NCBI RefSeq assembly: GCF_042453785.1
Contig: NC_091675.1
Coordinates: 136,501 to 200,500, forward strand
DNA length: 64,000 nt
Reading direction: 5' to 3'
Origin: Malus domestica
Lineage: Eukaryota > Streptophyta > Magnoliopsida > Rosales > Rosaceae
Shown here: positions 55,321 to 64,000 of the stretch, one piece after another
Numbering within the stretch: the stretch's first letter is position 1
How the letters are laid out: each line of letters begins with the position of its first letter
Notes under the pieces: model-generated
Told to the model about the DNA's origin: nothing
What the model saw: only the letters and a program-made list of their open reading frames with translations
Databases searched by the model: none
Made by a program: the position numbers and the translations under genes

Positions 55321-55638
55321 CTACTGAATATAGGATTGACCAGTGATATCAAGGTCTCGGTCGCCGGTGGAAGGTGGGGGTGTGTGCTTGGGGGGTTGAG
55401 TGGTGGCTTCAGCTGGTCCGTCGGCACTCTGGCTGTCACTGGCCCGTGGTTTTGCTTTTTCTTTTGCAGGCTGATCTGGCTCTCTACCGTACATTCCACC
55501 GCCATAGGCTTCATATGTTAATGGCTTCATCCTTGATATTTCACTATGACTACCACCACCTCCATCCTCCTCCTTCTTCTGCTTAACCTCCTCCCGTCTC
55601 TGCTTCTCCCTTTCCTTTTCCATTTTCTGATGATCCAT
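55321..55638 (-). CDS. Small hydrophilic plant protein of unknown function
   Basis: 105 residues, single exon. A highly charged N-terminus (KEREKQRREEVKQKKEEDGG), then LTYEAYGGGMYG, a Lys/Pro/Ser middle (RASDSQSADGP), and a conserved-looking end STGDRDLDITGQSYIQ. No signal peptide or membrane segment; probably intrinsically disordered. I recall similar short unnamed proteins across flowering plants, so I treat it as a real gene, but I give no function. The copia element lies only about 30 bp beyond its stop, in what should be its 3' untranslated region. Confidence 0.75.
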   Translation of the reverse strand: MDHQKMEKEREKQRREEVKQKKEEDGGGGSHSEISRMKPLTYEAYGGGMYGREPDQPAKEKAKPRASDSQSADGPAEATTQPPKHTPPPSTGDRDLDITGQSYIQ

Positions 55639-56464
55639 TGATTCCCTATTTAGTAATAGATAATCTATTCGTGGTCGTACTTTTACTAGCTAGTTATATA
55701 CATAATTCCAACTGCCACCGATCAATATATGTATGACACGCGTCTTGTTTTATGGTGAAGTGGCGAAACCCCTAACTGCCTTCTGTCATCCATGCATGAG
55801 CAACTACATCCTCATGCATGTACAAGCACACCTCTATAGTAGTCCATATCCACCTGACTTCGTACTTTACTCGAAATCAATCTCTCTCACTCTCTAACTA
55901 ATTTTCTGGAGAAAAATTTGTATAACATGATTTACAGTGTCACAGTTATATAATCCAGTACAAATAATGAAATTATGTGTTAAACTTCTTTACTTATCTT
56001 TGTGCTATTCATACAAAACAGTACCATTACGCTTAATTTTAGACTATCACTTCGAAATGATCTAGTATTGTGGTACCGCACATACATTTTATATGTGTTC
56101 ATTACTTCGACATAACTTAGTGTTGTGCTACTACGCATGCGTTTTATACATGTTCATTAACTTGTCCCACTTGATTATTTGTTTTTGCTCATCTTTTGTT
56201 CCCCCAAATAATTTTTCAAGAAAAGTTGGACACTCACTGATTAGTTTATAGACTGCACAATGATATTCATATTGGTGGTAATGGTATATGTATCATTCTT
56301 CTCAATTAATTTGTGCGACTTGATTATTTGTTTTTGCTTATCTTTTGTTCCCCCAATAATATAATAGATATAGTTATATACCTTGAAAAGTTGTTCACTA
56401 ATCATAATAGATTGCAGAATGATAATAGTGGTAGTCCTGCATATATATTTTATGTCCACCGCAC

Positions 56465-56499
<35 letters not shown>

Positions 56500-57058
56500 G
56501 TGTAAAAACCCATATCCAGCAACCACTATATTCCAACGTAACTACTTTTGATTCTTGTTCATGAGTCAAGTACATTTTAAGTTTTTCATCTTACATACGG
56601 TTTTATTAAAAACATGATTGTTTTAGAGATTAAAATGAAGTTTTCTAATAATCAATTAAGTACTTGTCATGAAAACCCACTACTACGAGTTAGTAATAAT
56701 ATTGGAGTCGAGAGCTTGTGAAACTTGAGAAAGAAAGGAGATGAAGAACTCAAAAAGGAGATGAAGAAGTCAAAGTAACATTGAAGAAGATGAGGGAATT
56801 GGAGGCGTCCATCGCTGGGACTGAAACTTTGCTCCGACAAAGAGTTTGATCAACGCTAGGGTTTCACTGCTCAACACTCTCACCCTAGTCTAAATTAATA
56901 TTTGCCATGTGTACTTTTAGTTTTTAATTTCTATACAAATTCCCATTTATTAAATTTGTCTCCGTCGTCGAATTAATAGAAGAATTGTGTGCAATAGCAT
57001 AAAGCTTTGGGGTTGATATTGCAGCCGATGAATATTAACAAGTAAATGTACTTGATTA
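55639..57058. other. Intergenic DNA
   Basis: Promoter side of the small gene, then a diverged duplication in which ACTTGATTATTTGTTTTTGC, TCTTTTGTTCCCCCAA and CACTGATTAGTTTATAGA / CACTAATCATAATAGATT recur (about 56168-56260 and 56310-56420). (TA)n at 56467-56497. Around 56757-56850 one plus-strand frame reads KKMRELEASIAGTETLLRQ and stops, resembling the end of a coiled-coil protein. It has no start and may be a relic. Confidence 0.4.
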
Positions 57059-57527
57059 TGTAAGAACTCTAACACAGATCGATGATATGCCAATTGAATT
57101 ACCAATGTTCTGAAACAAGTCAAGTGACAAAACTTATGAACAAGAACAAGGATTGCCGAGAACATACCTGCAGAATTTGAACTTGAAGAAGCCATAACAG
57201 CCTCTGTGTTCAAAACCTTCTCCTCTTTTACGATCACAATAGCTTTTCTAATCAATAGGACTTAGAACAACATAAGCTAATATCGCAAGAGCAGTGGTTT
57301 GAACCATAAATATATAGTGCTCCTTCGTCCATTCCCTATCAGAATTGGACTAGGATTCAAAGACATACAAACCATAAAGATTCATGAGACTTTATAAAGT
57401 TCCAACACAAAGTTCTTTTCCAAAACCAATTGGAACTTCTCTCAAGACTGCATTCCTTATCAGATTTAGACTTCTTTATAATATCAATTATCCCAAGACT
57501 TATAAGAATCATACTCATACTCTTACA
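57059..57527 (-). repeat. 3' LTR of the non-coding element
   Basis: 469 bp. Contains a start exon copy at 57168-57195 and a TATA-like TATATATTTATGG (minus) at about 57303-57316. Confidence 0.93.
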
Positions 57528-60500
57528 TTCTCTCACTTGAGTATGATTCATCACAACAGATAATCATCTCAAATTATAAAGGTGATCAGATAAGTCATTC
57601 ACCATCACACTAGTACATAGACACAACCTGCTTACATAAACCAAAACAATGAATTTATAATTGCCTCTGCAACACAAAATACAGATTTAACTTACAAATC
57701 ACAATGTCCAGTTTATGTTCATAGCAATGTATCTAAGATCAAATTTATATAAAAATTACCAAATGTTTTGGATAACAAAAGCTTATCCTCACATACAACT
57801 TACCTATGCATTTTAAAGTATTGAACTTAAGAATCTTTTCTGTTACATCGCAGAATTAACTCAAAAGTCACAACATACTTAATTTGCACATTGTAATTAT
57901 GTGAACCAAAATAGCAAAACCAAACCAATTTGCTCCCACTTATCTAGGCCATACTTAACACAAACAAGTTAAGTATAAGTTAATATCAACTGTATTAACT
58001 AACAGTCATTGCAATACACTGAATGTCTTATTAATGTGATCAATTGCCGCAACCAATACGCAAACAAATTCCATGATCACATTCATCCAATTCGTATTTA
58101 CAACAATGTGATTTTACTTGACCAGAGCAAACACATAAATTGATTTGCTCCCACTATATCAAGTTAAGTTTAGTTCCAGCAAATAGCACTAAACTTCTCA
58201 TTACTTAAACAAATTAAGTAACATAAATAATTACCAATTGCTTCAATAAAACCATAATCTGGTTTTCAAGCATCCATATGAATTATAATGGCTGGCTTAA
58301 ATACTCCTAGCCTTATGCTTACATTCGAACATACGATTCTCCCACTTAAGCATAAGGAGAATATACTGCACAGTCAATAAAGAAATCGGAGATATGAACC
58401 AATTGGTTCCCGATTCCTTACCTATTGCATAATCTCAGTTTAGTTATATACACCTAAACCATTATACAAAACAGTCTATGTATCAAAAGATAGTCACAAT
58501 CCATTCGGAAAAACTTATCTCACATAAACTCAAAATCACCAGTTTCAACAATGATCAAAATCAGAATAGCAAGCACAATATTTTTGCATTCAATTTGATC
58601 TTAACTAGTTCAATATCCATCGAGCAAGATCAACCAAAATTTGATAATGTTTGGATATATATGACAACAATATATCTTGATTAAAACGAGATAATCAAGA
58701 CTACTATTTCTTCTGGAGAACTCGAAGTTCATCTTTCTCCCTATTTGTGATTTCAACCAAAATATAATAGCGGAAGCATGCATCATGAAATCACAAATAT
58801 ACATATACAATAAGCATGCATCGATATATATACATGATAAGATTAGTCGACAATAATCCAGATTAAAAATCTTCATGCCTTTAATTCATTGTCAACACCA
58901 TCATCAATTATATACAGATTCGTAAGCAAGTCCTTGGAGAAAATAATGATAACTGCATATCATTAGTCTTATGAATTTCCAATAAGATGACAAATAATTA
59001 TTTGTTTTCCGATTCATAATAGAATATATATTTTGTAAATGGCTAAAAGTTTATTGTCACAAGACTCATTATAGGCGGTCAATAAAACATCTACCTTATA
59101 TATTCATTTGTTCATATATTTTCTTGTATGCTTGCATCAATATTCAGAGAAACTTATGCAAGTTCTATTTGATATAGATAAAGCCGCATGCCCATAATTA
59201 CAACATCTATGCACGAATGCTATCTAGATATGAATACAAATTTAATTCATATATGCGATTTATGTATAAGTCACAAAGCAATTGGCATCCATTTTATATA
59301 TGCATTCCATGTTGTTGCTTTATATTGCTTGCCGACTTGCACATGATATGCAGTCAAATCCATTCCAACCCAAACTTGATATAAATCAAACCAATTGAAA
59401 ATCAGGAATTGACAATAAGATGTGCACTTGTGCTGCTCCCCGCAATTAAATGTATCGAGATTCATACATGAAACAATGCATATACACAGACTCTTTAATG
59501 AAAAATGGAAAAGTATATCTAGACAAATTTGTTTATGCAGCAAAGTATGATTCCAGACATCTCACATAAATCACAAGTTGGCATCTATAGGGATTTCGAG
59601 TTTAATCATGCCTTTACAATTTATATAAATAAACAAGCATACTCGAAATAGCAAAAGACCTAATTCATTATGCTCCAACTCATCACACTATAATCATGCA
59701 TATAGGAGAACAATTAATCACGCATGAAACAGTGAAGTGAGTTACCTGAATGCATCATTGGACTCGTATTCGTCAACCAATTGCAATTCCTCGACTCCAA
59801 ATTAACGAAATTACTTATCCATCAGTGCTCGAGAATCGTCCATGCGGATTGTCATCACTCCAAATTCCCATGCGGATTGCCATCATAATCAACACAGCGG
59901 AAACAAGAATTTTGAAAATCAGAATTACGATGTTTATGAGAGATGTATACTGATAAATTACTATACTTATCACCAAATAAGCAAGCATGAAAAAGTTCTC
60001 TCAACCCCAGATTGAGAAACACGGTTTCAGAATAAGTAACTAATCTTGACACCAATTCCATTTAACTCAATCTAAATGTTAAACAAAATTCAAGAAATTG
60101 CAATAAGATTTCAAAATACATACCCTTTTATGAATGGTTTCAGGATCGTATCAATCTTAGCATCAATCATGTATAAAGATTGCAGTATTGTATATATTAC
60201 ATCAGGAGTTTTGTATGTATCAAGGATCAAAATTCAATAAACTTGATATAATACATCAGGAGTTTTGAATTATAAACATACCTTTGGGAACAAAAGAAAA
60301 ATATATATTATCGCAAATCCAAATCTTAAACAAAGATGGTTGTGAACGAGAAGATCTAGAAGCAAAGCATGTTTGGATCATCACAACTTCAAACCAAGAA
60401 GAGAAAAAAAAGTGCAAACCCAGAAAATTTCGAACAAGGTTATGAGTTTTGCCAATATTCAATTTAAACAAGGTTATACGTTTTCTAGGTTTGGAACGTT

Positions 60501-60581
60501 TAAGTGTTCATAGCTTTTCCATCAGATTCTTGTGTAAATTTCGAACTCAATGACAATAATCAACTAGGCTCTGATACCACA
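57528..60581 (-). other. Internal region of the non-coding element
   Basis: 3.05 kb of AT-rich DNA without a coding frame longer than about 90 codons and without gag, protease, integrase or polymerase motifs. TTGGTTTGAAG, TTTGCTCCCACTT and AATTTGCTCCCAC-type phrases recur. Two direct repeats of TACATCAGGAGTTTTG(T/A)AT lie at about 60197-60216 and 60249-60268. Confidence 0.6.
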
Positions 60582-61050
60582 TGTAAGAACTCTAACACAG
60601 ATCGATGATATGCCAATTGAATTACCAATGTTCTGAAACAAGTCAAGTGACAAAACTTATGAACAAGAACAAGGATTGCCGAGAACATACCTGCAGAATT
60701 TGAACTTGAAGAAGCCATAACAGCCTCTGTGTTCAAAACCTTCTCCTCTTTTACGATCACAATAGCTTTTCTAATCAATAGGACTTAGAACAACATAAGC
60801 TAATATCGCAAGAGCAGTGGTTTGAACCATAAATATATAGTGCTCCTTCGTCCATTCCCTATCAGAATTGGACTAGGATTCAAAGACATACAAACCATAA
60901 AGATTCATGAGACTTTATAAAGTTCCAACACAAAGTTCTTTTCCAAAACCAATTGGAACTTCTCTCAAGACTGCATTCCTTATCAGATTTAGACTTCTTT
61001 ATAATATCAATTATCCCAAGACTTATAAGAATCATACTCATACTCTTACA
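60582..61050 (-). repeat. 5' LTR of the non-coding element
   Basis: 469 bp, matching the left LTR. The TATA-like box and the start exon are in the order expected for U3-R-U5 on the minus strand. Confidence 0.93.
60691..60718 (-). other. LTR-encoded 28-nt start exon of the non-coding element
   Basis: ATG plus eight codons (MASSSSNSA) plus one G, then the donor CTGCAG|GTATGTTC. Length, phase, amino-acid style and the first nine intron bases match the start exon of copia element 2. No gag acceptor was identified downstream. Confidence 0.7.
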
Positions 61051-62155
61051 GATTAAACTAACTATTACCGACTTTAACTGACAAAACCTCCACGCATATG
61101 CTAGCTGGCGAGGGTTTGGCATGGGCATCGTTGCACAGTTTTATTATCTTAACAATTCATAATTAATGTCGGATTCTTGCATCCGCCATCCGGCAATTCG
61201 ATCTAATCAACTTTGCTGATATCGATAAGATGAATTATTGATAATTAGTAATACCCTTAACTTGTTCTTGTTCTTCTAATTATACGTGCGTTGTATATAT
61301 TAATGTATGACATTAGTTTTTCTCCACTGTCATAGACAACTTTAACACAACGAGGTTAGTGGTCCCTAATTATTACCTAATAATTTTAAGCAAAAAGATT
61401 ATATTTTTAGTTTAATTAACTGTAGTATGTAAGTCGAAAACTCCTCCTCTAAAATCCTAAACTCTAATGGGATTAACATCACACTTTGACGGACATTTTA
61501 ATCACCTAACCCTCAAGTGTACTCAAAACCCAATGTACGTCCCTCTAAAATCTTAAAAAGAAATGATAATCTCCTTACCTTTTAATTAATAGATCCACCT
61601 TATAATAAAGTTAATTTGTAGGTTATCCTAAAAAGTTGTCTTTAGTTTTCCTTAAACCTAGCGAAGTCCAACTTGATATTAATTGAATGTAAATTTACCT
61701 GTGATACTAATGTCAGTTTGTCATGCATATATAGGAATATAAGGAAAATTAATGTTGGAATATTTACAACAAGAATGACAGATGGGGCTAGTTTCAATCT
61801 CAATTCTCAACTGTAACAAGCTGAATTTTTACGCAATCTCAATCATAAACGTTTGATCGAAACCCTTTGTAATAAAAAAAAAAAAAGCTGGGTCGAGAGT
61901 TCGGACCGGCCTTCATTGGCCGCAGGCCAAATGATGACTCATTATCAAAAGCACCGGTGACCTAAACAACACCATCTCCAACCTATATAATATCGTTATA
62001 TATATATATATATATATATATTGACATAATGACCGTAAAAAGATAGATTAAAGTTAGGCTTTCCTAAATCCCAGGATATGGGGATGAGATTCAAATTTCA
62101 ATACCCAAGACAGAGCCATAGGGACAGGGTTCAGGGGACCATGTCTTCCGTTTCT

Positions 62156-62196
<41 letters not shown>

Positions 62197-63222
62197 GGTC
62201 ATCTCCCTCCCACTTCAAAAGTAAATCACAAAAGTGATTCACATACAGAATACAGCCAAACTTGATTGAGTTGGAATTGCACTAGCTCATACAAAAGCTA
62301 TATCCTGCATCTTGCAACAGCTCATCCTCCTCCTCGTTTTGTGAAAGATCCAATCCCCTTATTAAAGACATGACTAACTTATAGACAGTACCAGCACTCT
62401 TTGCTAGCTAGCTTCAGTACTACTTCATACCTTCACAATGGAAATGATAAACACACATTTGTTTTAGCTTCTCACACACCTATGTTTAATCTTGTTTGTT
62501 GTTTTCATTTGATTTATTCAATCCAATAGCTAGAATTGAAGAGGGTTGTGTCATAAGTTAAAAAAAATGTGTGAAAATCATATCTCCATAATTATGGCTG
62601 TTAATTTTTGGCACCATTATTTCAAAAATTATGATGCACTATTATTTCAAAAATTAAGATCTTTTTGAAAATTTTGCTTTGGAAATTTACCCCCACAGCT
62701 CCACACGCATGGTTATATGACATAACGGTTACTTGCCATGTATGATTTTTGTCATTAATTGGACATCATAATAATTTATTTGACCTTTCAATTAGCCTTT
62801 TTCTTGTTAATTTGCACCATAGATGGAAGGGAAAATTACAAAACGCACGCATATCCGTGGGGGTATGAATGAAGATAAGAAAATAAAAACGCGGTAAAGA
62901 TGGAATAAACCCAAAAAAACGGGGCAACACTGAAATAATCTGAAAAATGAAAAAAGAGACGTTAGCCCTATCCCGCCAGGTTTTCCCCGTTTGAGCAATT
63001 AAGGAAGGAAGATAATTAAACAGTCCACCAGAGACGCAAAGCAATAAATAGTAAATGCCAAATTACCAAATAAGCCATTCCATATCTATCTAAAATTGCG
63101 CACTCAAAACCCAAATCAGAAAAATCAGAGAATGTTGGTGGTGCCTTGTAAGTTTTTTTGGTAATTAAGTAAAGCGATTGCGTGTGTGTGTCACATCCAG
63201 TTGAGAGATACTGAGAGTTGTG
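61051..63222. other. Intergenic DNA before the NRG2-like gene
   Basis: No gene is recognised. (TA)n at about 61998-62021, a (CT)n run at 62158-62194, and a possible decayed 148-bp-type MITE at 62465-62580. 63120-63222 is the probable 5' leader of the next gene. Confidence 0.45.
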
Positions 63223-64000
63223 ATGGGTTGCGCCGCCTCAAAGGTAGAAGACCTTCCGGCGGTGGCATTGTGCCGAGACCGGTGCAAGTACCTGGAGGAA
63301 GCTCTCTGCCAGACCCAAGCCCTGGCCGATTCCCACCTCGCTTACTTAGCCTCTCTCAGGACCCTTGGCCCCGTTCTCCACCGTTTCTTCCATGACACTC
63401 CTGCAGGTACTGGACCGCCGCCGCCACCAGAATCAGACTCGCACCTCCAATTCCCTTCCGACTCTGAATCCGAATACAAAGAGGACCACACCGATAAACA
63501 GTTGGGAGAAACGCCGACACCAGTTTCTGTGCATGATCAATGTTTCAGGAAAAGGGAGGAGGAGGTCTTCAAAAATTTAGGCGGCAGACTGACTTCCGAA
63601 CTCCCTCCTCCACCACCGCCTCCGGTCAGCTCCACTTGGGATTTTCTTAATCTATTTGATGCCTACGAGAGGGAGAGTTACCTAGCACCCCTTTATACTT
63701 GCACTACTTTGGTTCCTGAAGAAGCTGCTCATACTTCTGCATTTGTTGCTGCCGCTGCTGACAAAATCAATAACGAGATCAATGTTAAACACAATACTAA
63801 AAATATTGACGATGATCAGGAAAGGGAGAGTAGGTCGCCCGAGAAGGGTAAGACGACTCACATGGCGACGTCGACAGCAACTCCTCCGTCTGTCTCTGTC
63901 TCTCCCACTGTCCCAGAAGCAGCAGAGGCGATGCGAGAGCTTCATCTTCTGTTTGACAGGGCGTCTGAGTCCGGTAATCAAGTTTTATTGTCGCTGCAGT
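63223..64000 (+). CDS. DUF630/DUF632 protein, NRG2-like, 5' part
   Basis: Open for 259 codons with no stop, continuing past the window edge. It starts MGCAASK, the family's N-myristoylation-type signature, followed by the DUF630 helix (ALCRDRCKYLEEALCQTQAL, then HLAYLASLRTLGPVLHRFF). A Pro-rich, acidic linker follows (PPPPPESD, ELPPPPPPPVSSTWDFLNLF; the W-D-F-L-N-(L/P)-F box is typical). At the edge it enters the expected DUF632 start (MRELHLLFDRASESGNQVL). Members such as NRG2 and rice REL2 act at the plasma membrane or nucleus in nitrate signalling and leaf shape. The last intact codon is CAG. The next base may be the next codon or close to an intron. Confidence 0.9.
   Translation, partial: MGCAASKVEDLPAVALCRDRCKYLEEALCQTQALADSHLAYLASLRTLGPVLHRFFHDTPAGTGPPPPPESDSHLQFPSDSESEYKEDHTDKQLGETPTPVSVHDQCFRKREEEVFKNLGGRLTSELPPPPPPPVSSTWDFLNLFDAYERESYLAPLYTCTTLVPEEAAHTSAFVAAAADKINNEINVKHNTKNIDDDQERESRSPEKGKTTHMATSTATPPSVSVSPTVPEAAEAMRELHLLFDRASESGNQVLLSLQ

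Larger units (their letters stand above)
57059..61050 (-). mobile_element. Non-coding LTR retrotransposon, very recent
   Basis: LTRs at 57059-57527 and 60582-61050, both 469 bp, with no difference seen by eye. Target duplication GATTA at 57054-57058 and 61051-61055. The primer site GTGGTATCAGAGCC lies directly inside the right (5') LTR, and the purine tract AAGTGAGAGAA lies next to the left LTR. Total 3992 bp, minus orientation. No gag or pol frame is present, so it must depend on another element. Termini TGTAAGA and CTTACA, the primer site and the purine tract are nearly the same as in copia element 2, which makes an element of that lineage the likely helper. Confidence 0.93.

Noticed and set aside
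57528-60581. Degraded gag-pol in the non-coding LTR element
   Set aside because: No zinc knuckle, integrase, YVDD or RNase H trace was found in any frame of either strand, so it looks non-autonomous rather than decayed.
1-64000. tRNA, rRNA or other structured RNA genes
   Set aside because: No cloverleaf or rRNA-like segment was recognised by eye. A tRNAscan or Rfam search could overturn this.

Overview
This is plant nuclear DNA, most likely from a Rosaceae tree of the apple/pear group (Malus or Pyrus). That assignment is an inference from low gene density, short GT-AG introns, plant-specific protein families, and repeats that resemble what I recall of apple genomes. No database search was possible.

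Genes, left to right. (1) An intact single-exon BAHD acyltransferase (2613-4118, minus). (2) A seven-exon DUF760 plastid-type gene (5501-8131, minus) with a one-base frameshift in its last exon. (3) A ten-exon O-fucosyltransferase-family gene (17267-21732, plus), intact. (4) An eleven-exon tryptophan-rich starch-binding gene of the ESV1/LESV type (22850-26217, minus), intact and convergent with the previous gene. (5) A thirteen-exon WD40 gene of the EIPR1/TSSC1 type (29670-33570, minus) with a two-base frameshift in exon 3. (6) A two-exon DUF7796-type gene (37301-41989, plus) whose first exon is broken and whose intron holds a Ty3/gypsy fragment. (7) A small hydrophilic plant protein (55321-55638, minus). 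(8) The first 259 codons of a DUF630/DUF632 (NRG2-like) gene that runs off the right edge (63223-64000, plus).

Mobile DNA fills most of the rest. 8.6-14.1 kb is a sandwich: two truncated LINE 3' ends flank a non-autonomous LTR-element remnant carrying a coiled-coil ORF and a duplicated block of about 0.9 kb. 14965-15968 is a hAT-type element with an exact 8-bp target duplication. 38.4-40.8 kb is a Ty3/gypsy LTR-gag remnant. 42362-47638 is an apparently intact Ty1/copia element with 590-bp LTRs in which I found no differences, and an AGCAT duplication. 48824-55288 is a second copia element (459-bp LTRs, ATATA duplication) with three in-frame stops. 57059-61050 is a non-coding LTR element (469-bp LTRs, GATTA duplication). 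Several MITE families, including nested ones, fill the intergenic DNA and introns.

The most unusual observation concerns the last two LTR elements. Each LTR carries a short start exon: an ATG, nine codons and one extra base (28 nt), then a strong splice donor. In the coding element this exon joins in phase, across an 887-bp intron that contains the primer binding site, to the gag reading frame. The non-coding element keeps a start exon of exactly the same length and phase. This suggests a conserved design in which splicing separates the translated RNA from the RNA that can be reverse transcribed.
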